Below are positions 5,960 to 12,963 of a DNA stretch of 13,280 nucleotides, in pieces. The notes under the pieces were generated by a model. The model saw only the letters and a list, made by a program, of their open reading frames with translations, ran no database searches and was not told the DNA's origin. Made by a program: the position numbers and the translations under genes. Where the stretch lies: positions 1-13,280 of the forward strand of contig DAIDIS010000148.1 in assembly GCA_027451785.1 (NCBI GenBank). Reading direction: 5' to 3'. Source of the stretch: Acidimicrobiales bacterium. GTDB taxonomy: Bacteria; Actinomycetota; Acidimicrobiia; Acidimicrobiales; JAKAVM01. How positions within the stretch are numbered: the first letter of the stretch is position 1; each line of letters opens with the position of its first letter.

Positions 5960-6441
5960 TGACCGCGACCAACCGAGAAGCCGAGATCAATATCGACGAC
6001 AAGCTGCCGTCGATCAGGATCGTACGGGAGTTCGATGCCCCGGCCAAGGCAGTCTTCCGGGCACACAGCGAGCCCGAACTGTTCGTGCAATGGATCGGCC
6101 CCGACAGTCTTGACTCCAGCAGTGTCGATCGCTGGGACTGCCGCAGCGGTGGAGAGTGGCGCTACGTTTCCATTCGAGAAGACGAGGAGCACTGGTTCCG
6201 GGGTTGCTTCCACGAAGTCCGGCCAAATGAGCTCATCGTCCAGACGTTCAGCTACGAGCCATGGCCCGACAACGTGTCGCTTGGCCGCTTCGTCTTCGAA
6301 GACCTATCGCCCGCCCGCTGCAGGCTCACCGCGACCTCGTTGGTTGACACCTTCGAGGCCCGCGACGCTTTCGTCGCTAGCGGCATGGAGGTCGGTGTCC
6401 AGGAGGGCTATCGAAAGCTCGATTGGCTCCTCGCCCGATGA
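5956..6441 (+). CDS. AHSA1/SRPBCC-domain protein
   Basis: This 161-residue protein of the Aha1-C-like (AHSA1) branch of the START/SRPBCC superfamily has a hydrophobic-cavity fold. Recognisable blocks are IRIVREFDAPAKAVFRAHSE (~20-39), ELFVQWIGPD (~41-50), GGEWRYV, FRGCFHEVRPNELIVQTF and a C-terminal helix (VQEGYRKLDWLLAR). The family binds or transforms small hydrophobic molecules, but the substrate cannot be read from sequence. ATG 5956 has AAGGAG 7 bases upstream; ATG 5959 is an alternative. It follows the ArsR gene with a 4-base overlap, a very common actinobacterial pair. No signal peptide or membrane segment is seen, so it is likely cytoplasmic. Confidence 0.9.
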   Translation: MMTATNREAEINIDDKLPSIRIVREFDAPAKAVFRAHSEPELFVQWIGPDSLDSSSVDRWDCRSGGEWRYVSIREDEEHWFRGCFHEVRPNELIVQTFSYEPWPDNVSLGRFVFEDLSPARCRLTATSLVDTFEARDAFVASGMEVGVQEGYRKLDWLLAR

Positions 6442-6481
6442 TGATGATGGCAACCGCGATAAGCGACCCGAGGAGCACGCC

Positions 6482-7087
6482 ATGAGTGAGTTGATCGTCG
6501 ACTTCATTACCTCCTTGGACGGTTACGCGTCCGCGGTTGGATGGCCGGGATGGTGGGGTCTCGAAGGCCCCGAGTACCTCGGATGGCTCGATGAGCGGCC
6601 CGAGGCTACGCTGCTCATGGGCGCGAACACGTACCGGCTGATGTCGGGCTTCGCCGCCGACATCACCCCTGCAGGGATCGACGAGTATTCCACCGACGAG
6701 GAGAAAGCCTTCGGCGGGCTCACCGGAGCGTCGAAGGTGGTGTTCTCCTCCACCCTCGAAGAGCCACTCTCCTGGGCAAATGCCACCCTCGTGCGCAGCG
6801 ACGCGCTGGAAGCGGTGCGGGCGATGAAGGCGGACGGGACGGGCCTTTTCAGCACGATCGGCAGCATCAGTCTGTGCCGGTCGCTGCTGCGAGCGGGACT
6901 TGTCGATCGGTTTCGGGTCGTGATGTTCCCGGTCATCACCGGCGCCACCGGCAATGAGCGAATCTACGACGGCTACCCCGATATCGCGCTCGACTTGATC
7001 GCCAGCCGAACCTTCGACGGGCGGAGCCAGCTTGTGGAATATCGCCCACGAGTCCTAGAACGCCCACCGTTCGACGCCACAGGGTGA
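6482..7087 (+). CDS. RibD-C / dihydrofolate-reductase-like family protein
   Basis: This 201-residue protein is of the RibD C-terminal/DHFR-like fold. The N-terminus LIVDFITSLDGYAS is the family hallmark. It is followed by ATLLMGANTYRLM (~41-53), SKVVFSSTLEEP, a glycine-rich nucleotide-binding stretch GLFSTIGSISLCRSLLRAGL, and VDRFRVVMFPVITGATG. Members are NADPH-dependent reductases of varied or unknown substrate; many actinobacterial paralogues sit beside ArsR and SRPBCC genes. ATG 6482 has AGGAG 7 bases upstream. A 40-base gap separates it from the SRPBCC gene, so it is probably the third gene of the operon. It is not a housekeeping FolA, and the physiological role is unassigned. This operon appears more GC-rich than the repeat-protein genes on either side. 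Confidence 0.9.
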   Translation: MSELIVDFITSLDGYASAVGWPGWWGLEGPEYLGWLDERPEATLLMGANTYRLMSGFAADITPAGIDEYSTDEEKAFGGLTGASKVVFSSTLEEPLSWANATLVRSDALEAVRAMKADGTGLFSTIGSISLCRSLLRAGLVDRFRVVMFPVITGATGNERIYDGYPDIALDLIASRTFDGRSQLVEYRPRVLERPPFDATG

Positions 7088-7515
7088 TCACCTGCTGCCT
7101 TCTAAGTTAGCGGAGCGAATGCCGAATCGCCGGCTAGCTCGTCGCGACGTGTTCAGTGTGGCTTGCCGGTAGGGACTCAACCTAGGCCGATGATCGGGCT
7201 AACGATCATCGTTCTGCGATTCATGTCGTTGGAAGCAGGGGCCTATCGTATTCTCTACCGGGAGGTAGCGAAGGCGATTTCGTAGCTGACCTTCTTATTC
7301 AATGGAGCATGGAAGCTTCAATGGAGGAAGTGCCCCAAGCTGACCCGGGTGAATGAAATTCATGGCCGAAAGGCTAGACTGGTGCTTGGCCGACTTGCCG
7401 GTAAGGGGATCATCCGGAGCTGGAGTGCCGCTAGGTGCCGAAGGCTGAAGGCAAGTAGTAGACCCGGTGTCCCGCCAATTTCTTTGTCTGCCAAGCAATG
7501 AATCCCCTTTTCTTG
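7088..7515. other. Non-coding stretch with a perfect inverted repeat
   Basis: No supported gene. CGATGATC (7188-7195) and GATCATCG (7204-7211) form an 8-bp inverted repeat with an 8-base spacer, 100 bases after the operon end; it could be an operator or weak hairpin. A minus-strand frame at 7295-7705 is not accepted as a gene because it has no family motif and no ribosome binding site. Confidence 0.45.
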
Positions 7516-7543
7516 GAGAGTTCCGTTGTCGGCGGAGCTTTTT
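7516..7543 (+). terminator. Candidate intrinsic terminator
   Basis: AGTTCCG (7519-7525) pairs with CGGAGCT (7533-7539), seven pairs including one G-U, with a 7-base loop and a run of five T ending at 7543. It points along the plus strand ~430 bases beyond the RibD-C-like gene, so it may end a long 3' untranslated region or a small RNA. From 7544 to 7763 I see no gene. Confidence 0.45.
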
Positions 7544-7763
7544 GATCTTCCTTAGTTTCGTCGTGACATTGATAAGTGGGGTAAGCAATTGCCGATCCCT
7601 CCGAGGGTCTGTCGATGGGTATCGTCGATGCTGGTGATTTAGCGTCGATTGCGAGTACAAATTCCCAAGGCTTGGGCAGACGGAAACTCTGAACGGAGGC
7701 TCCACGCCGAGATTCTGATTACTTGGCTAATCCGCCGGCTTGGCCGAAAGGGGCCTTAGCGAC

Positions 7764-7797
7764 AACGCCGTCCCGAAATTGTCTTCGGGACGGCGTT
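7764..7797. terminator. Strong hairpin terminator of the exported repeat-protein gene
   Basis: AACGCCGTCCCGAA (7764-7777) and TTCGGGACGGCGTT (7784-7797) make a perfect 14-bp stem with a 6-base loop, 25 bases beyond the stop of the minus-strand 796-residue gene. A T-containing tract (TTTGTTGG) follows on the plus strand only; it may terminate both directions. Confidence 0.75.
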
Positions 7798-7822
7798 TGT
7801 TGGTACTGGAATGGGAAGCTTG

Positions 7823-10213
7823 TCAGCCGGCGGCTGAACCGAAGAACGGCATGTTATCGCCCGGACTTCCGAAGGTGAATACTCCACCATCCGAGGCTAC
7901 GAGCCAATAGCCGTCGTAGGAATTGTCGTTCATTGCGGCGACTATGGGCTTGGTCAATCTGAATGTCTCGGCTGACCCGTAGAACCCGGCGTTGTAGGAG
8001 AAGACCCCGCCGTCGGCTGTCTCGATGCGATATCCACTTCCATCAGACAGTGAAGTAATCGCCATAGCGGGACTTGATAGGGCAAGAGCGTTTGCCGAAC
8101 CATTGAAAGGGGCGTTGAAAGAGAAAACTCCGCCGTCCGAAGCTACCAGCCAATAACCGCCCGTCGATCGGTCTGTTGCCATTCCGACAATGGGCCGATT
8201 GAGGGCTAACGCTCCGGTCGAGCCATAGAACGTGGCGTCGCCATATGCGAAAATTCCTCCATCCGAAGCTACTAACCAATACCCATTGCCATCAGGCGTA
8301 GATGCAATTCCGACGATGGGCTTATTGATGGCTTTGCCACCGGTCGAACCATAGAAGGGGGCGTTGAAGGAGAAAACTCCGCCGTCCGCAGCCACCAGCC
8401 AATAGCCACCCGTCGATCGGTCTGTTGCCATTCCGACAATTGACTGGTTGAGGCGTGATCCAGACAGCGACCCGTAACACGGTGCGGCTCCGAAGTCGGC
8501 GATGTTTCCCGAAGAATCTGCTTCGTAGTATCCCGTCCCGTCATCCAACGCAGCCGAAGCCACAACAGAGCCGGATGAGAGGTGGGAAGAACAATTGGAC
8601 TGAATCGATCCTGGGGTGGCCGGCCCGGCACCGGGAAGAGTTTGGAACCAGAGATAGACGTTGGTGGGAACTTCGCCGGCGCCGTCGACTCCGATACCGC
8701 TGCCGGAGACGTTCTCAAGTGCCTTCACCGCCAAGTAGCTCTTTGCCGTTTCGACGGCAGATAAGCCCTGCGGTGACGTTACCGGTATCACGATTACGTT
8801 CCACCATTCGGGTTGATCGCTGTTGCGAGTTGTGAGGAGGTGGTCGTGGGAGGGCAGAGGGACGTTATCCAATGCGGAAGCGTTGGAAACTCCCAGTGCC
8901 GACGACAGGCGCGACAGATCGATTGTGGACGGATGGTCTATGCACGAGATCGCTGCTGAGCATTGTGTGTACGGTACGGGAGGGCTCGCATAGACGGGAA
9001 CCGGGATATAAAGAGGGTCAATTTGAGAATTCGATACCGCAGTCGACGGAGGCGTCTGATCGGAAACGCCGGGCGGGACTTTGTTGGGTGCAGTCCCCGC
9101 TTCGCAGCCAGAAGAGGATGCCGTGGAGACCGAAGTATCGCAGAAATATGGCTCGGTATATAGGGCGTCTACATCCTGTCCGTCTACCCAGTCGTGAGTA
9201 AGCCCTATGTTCTCGCAATTGGGAGCGGTTGCTCCACAGTCGTTGGTGAGATTGTCGATGACTTGGCCTGGCTCCATTTGGCTGACCGAAGGGCTCGGGT
9301 TGGGAGCGGTTGCAACCTGGTTTCCCGGTGGTGACGTTGCTGTCAGGTTTGAGGCTACAGCGGGTGGAACTGTGCCCGGAAGTACCTGGAAGAAGAGGAA
9401 TACATTGGTCGGCACCGACACGGCGGTCCCTGCAGATACTGCGGAATTGACGGCGCTCTCGCTGGTGAGGGATCCGAACACGGTTGGACTCGTTGTGGCA
9501 ATTACCTGGACATTCCACCATTCAGGGTCTCCGCTGTTTCGCGTCCCGACTACGTGGTTGTGTGCGGGGATGGGCACGTTGACAAGGCTTGAGGCCGATG
9601 GGTTGCCTGGAAGGGCTGATGCAATTCTTGAAAGGTCTATCGTCGGAGGGTGGTCTATGCAGGTTGCTGTCGAAATGCACTGCGTAGCCGGAGGGTTTGA
9701 GAAAAGGGGGACCGGTATATAGAGGGTGTCTGAATGAGTCGTATTTCCCAGCGAAGTGCCATCAGGAGACGTTGAAGTTGGATTGGCGGATGCAGCGACC
9801 CCTGCCTCGCAGCCGGTCGTTGCGCCGGAAGGGACACTTGTATCGCAGTAGTAATTCTCTGAGTACATAAGGTTCACAGAGGAACCGTTGTAGTAGCCGT
9901 ATGACTCGCCCACCTGTCCACAAGTCGGGGCGTCGTTTCCACAGTTGTATGCAAGACGGTCGATTGTTGTTCCGCTATCACCGTTCGGCACATTGGCATG
10001 GGCGATTTTTTGTTGGGCACCCTGGCTTCGTTGGTTGGTTGTGGCGAGGCTCGAAGCGTTGGCTATTCCGCCTGCAGAGAAGAGCAAAGCTACCTGTAGC
10101 GCAACACATCCTAGGAGGGTTATCCCAGTCCTGAGCCTTTTGGTTGGCCTTTTACGGAAGTCAATTCGAGAGCTGCGCGCAGTATCAGCACGCGCTTGTT
10201 GGTACGTGTTCAT
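7823..10213 (-). CDS. Exported protein: duplicated six-cysteine domain plus six propeller-like repeats
   Basis: ATG 10213 has AAGGA 8-9 bases upstream; the product is 796 residues. Residues 1-30 are basic, 31-51 hydrophobic, and a signal peptidase site is likely near ANA-SS (~53). Two tandem copies of an unrecognised domain follow, ~84-280 and ~318-528. Each has six Cys with identical spacing (C-x6-C-x24-C-x11-C, later C-x5-C): 91, 98, 123, 135, 179, 185 and 326, 333, 358, 370, 418, 424. Each also has CIDHP..IDLSR, an HxH (218/220; 456/458), PEWWNV and VPTNV(F/Y)L(F/W)FQ.LPG. The last ~245 residues hold six repeats of ~41 residues (GYWLVASDGGVFSF type). Secreted and probably disulfide-bonded; the His residues might bind metal (inference). 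Such modules occur in other actinobacterial hypothetical proteins as far as I recall, without known function. It is divergent from the YdeI-family gene. Confidence 0.9.
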   Translation of the reverse strand: MNTYQQARADTARSSRIDFRKRPTKRLRTGITLLGCVALQVALLFSAGGIANASSLATTNQRSQGAQQKIAHANVPNGDSGTTIDRLAYNCGNDAPTCGQVGESYGYYNGSSVNLMYSENYYCDTSVPSGATTGCEAGVAASANPTSTSPDGTSLGNTTHSDTLYIPVPLFSNPPATQCISTATCIDHPPTIDLSRIASALPGNPSASSLVNVPIPAHNHVVGTRNSGDPEWWNVQVIATTSPTVFGSLTSESAVNSAVSAGTAVSVPTNVFLFFQVLPGTVPPAVASNLTATSPPGNQVATAPNPSPSVSQMEPGQVIDNLTNDCGATAPNCENIGLTHDWVDGQDVDALYTEPYFCDTSVSTASSSGCEAGTAPNKVPPGVSDQTPPSTAVSNSQIDPLYIPVPVYASPPVPYTQCSAAISCIDHPSTIDLSRLSSALGVSNASALDNVPLPSHDHLLTTRNSDQPEWWNVIVIPVTSPQGLSAVETAKSYLAVKALENVSGSGIGVDGAGEVPTNVYLWFQTLPGAGPATPGSIQSNCSSHLSSGSVVASAALDDGTGYYEADSSGNIADFGAAPCYGSLSGSRLNQSIVGMATDRSTGGYWLVAADGGVFSFNAPFYGSTGGKAINKPIVGIASTPDGNGYWLVASDGGIFAYGDATFYGSTGALALNRPIVGMATDRSTGGYWLVASDGGVFSFNAPFNGSANALALSSPAMAITSLSDGSGYRIETADGGVFSYNAGFYGSAETFRLTKPIVAAMNDNSYDGYWLVASDGGVFTFGSPGDNMPFFGSAAG
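8101..8440 (-). repeat. Recent internal duplication of a two-repeat unit
   Basis: Bases 8101-8191 and 8350-8440, 249 bp (83 codons, two repeat units) apart, differ at only about seven positions. Within them 8160-8191 and 8409-8440 are identical over 32 bases. This indicates unit duplication or gene conversion inside the repeat array of the 796-residue protein. Confidence 0.85.
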
Positions 10214-10405
10214 TCAGTGTTCCTTTCCTCGGGTGCGGAATCCCAGGCTTGCCGCCTTTGCCCGATTCTTGATTTCCCGCCTGCAAGTAATTTCCGTGAG
10301 GCAATTGCGAAAAACCAGAATCGTTTCGGGAAGTCCTTGGCGCTTCTACGGAGCCGTTGGAAGGGTTGGATGAGATGGGCGCCAAATTATGCGAAAATCT
10401 GAAAT

Positions 10406-10999
10406 GTGACGGAACTCGCCGAACTTCTGCTCAACGATGCGGAGGCGTGGCGCCTTTGGCTGATAAGTCATCATGCAGACCATCCAGGAGTGTGGCTTGT
10501 ACTGCATAAGAAAGGGGGTAGGACGACGGACTTATCGTATGCTCAAGCGCTCGACGAGGCGCTGTGTTTCGGTTGGATTGACGGGCAAAAGGCACGCCGT
10601 GACGAAGAAAGCTTCCTTCAGCGCTTCACGCCGCGCAGACCGGATAGTTCCTGGTCGGCTAGAAACGTTGAGCGAGTCACCCGTCTTGTCCAGGCCGGGC
10701 GGATGAAACCGGCAGGCCTTGCCGTCGTGAAAGTGGCGAAGGATCAAGGACGCTGGTCGGCGGCATACAGTGGGCAGGCCGATAAGGAAGTCCCGCCCGA
10801 TTTGTCCAAGGCGCTCGCGGCCAATTCCTCCGCCGCTGAGTTTTTTGAAAAATTGGACTCAGCAAATCGCTATGCAATCGTCTTTCGACTCAATTCCGTC
10901 AAGCGACCAACGACCAGAGAACGGAAGTTGGCGGAGTATGTGGACATGCTCGCTCGTGGTGAATCAATCCATCCACGAAGAACTCGAAGGGACCGCTAG
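10406..10999 (+). CDS. YdeI/OmpD-associated family protein
   Basis: This 197-residue protein of the YdeI/OmpD-associated (bacteriocin-protection) family carries W.LWLISHHADHPGVWLVLHKK (~15-36), LSYAQALDEALCFGWIDGQK (~43-62), FLQRFTPRRPDSSWSARN (~70-87), and the C-terminal OmdA-type part with PPDL.KAL..N..A..FF..L. A helical tail ends in Arg-rich RRTRRDR. Family members are cytoplasmic; the biochemical role is not established, and a stress or antimicrobial-peptide resistance link is known for some. GTG 10406 is the only sensible start, although no clear ribosome binding site precedes it. The 192-base gap to the divergent exported-protein gene should hold both promoters. Confidence 0.88.
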   Translation: MTELAELLLNDAEAWRLWLISHHADHPGVWLVLHKKGGRTTDLSYAQALDEALCFGWIDGQKARRDEESFLQRFTPRRPDSSWSARNVERVTRLVQAGRMKPAGLAVVKVAKDQGRWSAAYSGQADKEVPPDLSKALAANSSAAEFFEKLDSANRYAIVFRLNSVKRPTTRERKLAEYVDMLARGESIHPRRTRRDR

Positions 11000-11369
11000 T
11001 CGCGGAGCCGGCAATGCTGCTGAGAAGCAGTCGGCTCTTGGCGCGGGTAGCTACCTGGCTGGCCCGTCCCGATTGGTAGCCGAGCTGGAAGCGGAGGCGT
11101 CTTACAATTCAACGAGGGGATCCTTGTTCTGAACGTTCTCATTGGGTGCATGCTGATTATCATAAGAGGGGGATAGGCAATTCAGGGTCGATTTGGTCGC
11201 ATGTCGTTCCGCATACTGACTCGTGCTCAATAATTTCATCAAGAAAGACTCGGGATCTGTCGATCGTCTGATGAGGCTATTGAAGGCTTGTCCTAGGTTG
11301 GTAATTTCGGCCAGCTTCATTGCTGATTATTAACAGGCGAAGTCGAGGTATTGGAGAGGATCGGGGTCG
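11000..11369. other. Intergenic region upstream of the SipW-type operon
   Basis: About 370 bases without a supported gene. A 72-codon minus-strand frame (11320-11102) lacks a ribosome binding site and family motifs. A/T-rich stretches near 11225-11240 and 11320-11335 are the likely promoter zone for the downstream operon, but I could not place -35 and -10 boxes with confidence. Confidence 0.4.
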
Positions 11370-12137
11370 ATGATGTCCAGCGAGGGGAAATCCAATGACG
11401 GGGCGGCAAGCGAATATGGCGTCGGAGGTACCAGGGCTACTGGCGTAGAAGTAGCCGAGAAACCGCGAACGCGCAATTGGATAGCCAGGGCTTACCGTTC
11501 CGACAAGCGAATTTTCATCAGCGTTGTATTGCTCTTTCTTCTCAGTTCGGTGGGGTTGGTGGTGTCATACGCCAACTTGACATCAACGGCGACCAACCCG
11601 AATTCCGGTCCTTACAACAGCTTCTCTACTGGCACCGTCACGATCTCCGACAACGAAGCAACGACTGCGCTTTTCACTGTATCGAATGCCGACCCTGGGG
11701 CATCGGGATCGGCGTGCATAGGCGTCCAATACACTGGCACTATCACGAACGGCTCCCACGTCTATCTATATGCGGCCAATGTGTCTAGTACCAACTCGTT
11801 GGGTAACGACATAACTTTCGCAGCCCAAGACGGAACCGACTCGGCGGCTTTCGCTACGGGAGATACGTCTTGCGCCACTTTTACTCCTAACGCAGATACC
11901 ACTGCAGCCTCGCATGCCACGACGGGTAATGCGATCACTGCCCTAGCGATTAGCTCGTGGCCTATTCTCGACTCAACTGGCTACTCGCTCTCCGACACCG
12001 GGAGCGGTGCCCCAGTTCAGCTATGGAGCACAAATCCCACGACCGTATGGTACATGTTCTCCTATGTAATCTCCGGTACAGCCCCAGGAGGAAGCACTGC
12101 GAATATCCAGCTGACTTGGGAGGCGGACGGACAATAG
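11370..12137 (+). CDS. SipW-dependent-type exported protein (TasA/CalY-like)
   Basis: This 255-residue protein has a long charged N-terminus (1-47), a hydrophobic segment at ~48-67 (FISVVLLFLLSSVGLVVSYA), then a Ser/Thr/Gly-rich beta-type ectodomain. The segment after the membrane helix, TSTATNPNSGPYNSFSTGTVTISDNE, matches the start of mature SipW-processed proteins (T..F.TGTV.L.DN). It is followed by NADPGASGSACIGVQYTG, the P-G-....C-I-.V-.Y-.G block common in this group. Relatives include biofilm fibre proteins of the TasA class. ATG 11370 (or 11373) has GAGAGGA ~9 bases upstream. A signal peptidase gene follows after 19 bases, making this its probable substrate. It is likely secreted or surface-assembled; fibre formation is inference. 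Confidence 0.85.
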   Translation: MMSSEGKSNDGAASEYGVGGTRATGVEVAEKPRTRNWIARAYRSDKRIFISVVLLFLLSSVGLVVSYANLTSTATNPNSGPYNSFSTGTVTISDNEATTALFTVSNADPGASGSACIGVQYTGTITNGSHVYLYAANVSSTNSLGNDITFAAQDGTDSAAFATGDTSCATFTPNADTTAASHATTGNAITALAISSWPILDSTGYSLSDTGSGAPVQLWSTNPTTVWYMFSYVISGTAPGGSTANIQLTWEADGQ

Positions 12138-12156
12138 GTCCCCCCGAGGTACTCAA

Positions 12157-12960
12157 GTGCTTGCTCTAGCCCGGAAAACTTGGAGAATCTTCGATTGTGC
12201 GATGATGGTCGTCACCATCGGTGCGTGCCTGATTCTGGCTGCGATGCTCGTGATCACAGCCTTTGGCTGCCAGTTCGTAGTCATTGAGTCAGGATCGATG
12301 GTGCCGACGATTCAGGTTGGCGGCATCGTGGTGATCAAGAAGGTTCCACCGACGACAGTCCACTCCGGACAAATAGTCACCTTTAGAGACGCCCTCATCC
12401 GGAATCAGCTTGTAACTCACCGCGTAGTATCGACTGTTCGGGATGGCAACATAGTCCATTTCACGACCAAAGGCGATGCGAACAAGGTTCCCGAACACTG
12501 GCTGGTTCCGGTAAGAGGGGAGGTTGGGCGTGAGCTGGCTATCCTGCCCGTAGGCGGAAGATGGGTAACCTATCTCTCAACCGATACCGCTAAGTTGGTA
12601 ATCATCTGGACCCTTGGGGCTTGGATCATGTCTGCGGTACTGCGATGGGTGTGGCGCTTGCCTAGACTGCAGAAACATTCGGCTCCGGCAAACGGCCCGC
12701 CGGAAAATTCATTATCTACTAGTTACCGGAACTCGATCCTTGGGCCTCCCCCTTGGGAGATGCCCGACAGCCTATCGGTCAAATTGCTCTGGCAACGTAA
12801 TCCCGGTGAATCAGGTATTCCTCCATGGGAGTCTGGACACAGAGCTTACGTAATGGAAACTGAAACTCACTTCCAGAGATCGGAAAGCGAATTCGAGGAG
12901 CATGAGATTGTGGACCAGAATGTTGGCGATGCATTGACCGGTCCTGGATTAAGGGGCTAG
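12157..12960 (+). CDS. SipW/ER-type signal peptidase I with long C-terminal tail
   Basis: This 267-residue membrane protease has a first transmembrane helix at ~15-37, then ESGSMVPTI with nucleophile Ser47 followed by Met48. A His replaces the bacterial Lys at His88 in LVTHRVV, the archaeal/eukaryotic (S26B) and SipW pattern. GDANKVPE at 106-113 is the conserved GDxN box. A second membrane helix lies at ~146-166 (VIIWTLGAWIMSAVLRWVW). Residues ~170-267 are a hydrophilic, probably disordered and cytoplasmic tail with two PPWE motifs and an acidic end; SipW-type enzymes usually stop soon after the second helix. GTG 12157 has GAGG 8 bases upstream. It lies between two predicted substrates (gaps of 19 and 3 bases), so it is very probably their dedicated processing enzyme. 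Confidence 0.92.
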   Translation: MLALARKTWRIFDCAMMVVTIGACLILAAMLVITAFGCQFVVIESGSMVPTIQVGGIVVIKKVPPTTVHSGQIVTFRDALIRNQLVTHRVVSTVRDGNIVHFTTKGDANKVPEHWLVPVRGEVGRELAILPVGGRWVTYLSTDTAKLVIIWTLGAWIMSAVLRWVWRLPRLQKHSAPANGPPENSLSTSYRNSILGPPPWEMPDSLSVKLLWQRNPGESGIPPWESGHRAYVMETETHFQRSESEFEEHEIVDQNVGDALTGPGLRG

Positions 12961-12963
12961 CCA

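Noticed and set aside
7295..7705. Minus-strand 136-codon open frame
   Set aside because: No ribosome binding site, no family motif, and a composition rich in Arg, Ser and Pro typical of chance frames in this base composition.
9018..9521. 167-codon minus-strand frame and other long frames inside 7823-10213
   Set aside because: They are out-of-frame shadows of the 796-residue exported protein, which has a signal peptide, domain duplication and conserved Cys spacing.
11066..11081. Short palindromes such as GGTAGCTACC near 11047-11056 and CGTCGCGACG near 7140-7149
   Set aside because: Ten-base palindromes are expected by chance in this length of sequence and have no supporting context.
11102..11320. 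Minus-strand 72-codon open frame upstream of the SipW-type operon
   Set aside because: No ribosome binding site ahead of its ATG and no recognisable motif; it lies where the operon promoter should be.
11151..11330. Direct repeat TGCTGATTAT at 11151-11160 and 11321-11330
   Set aside because: A 10-base exact match is expected many times by chance in 13 kb, and no element is bounded by the two copies.
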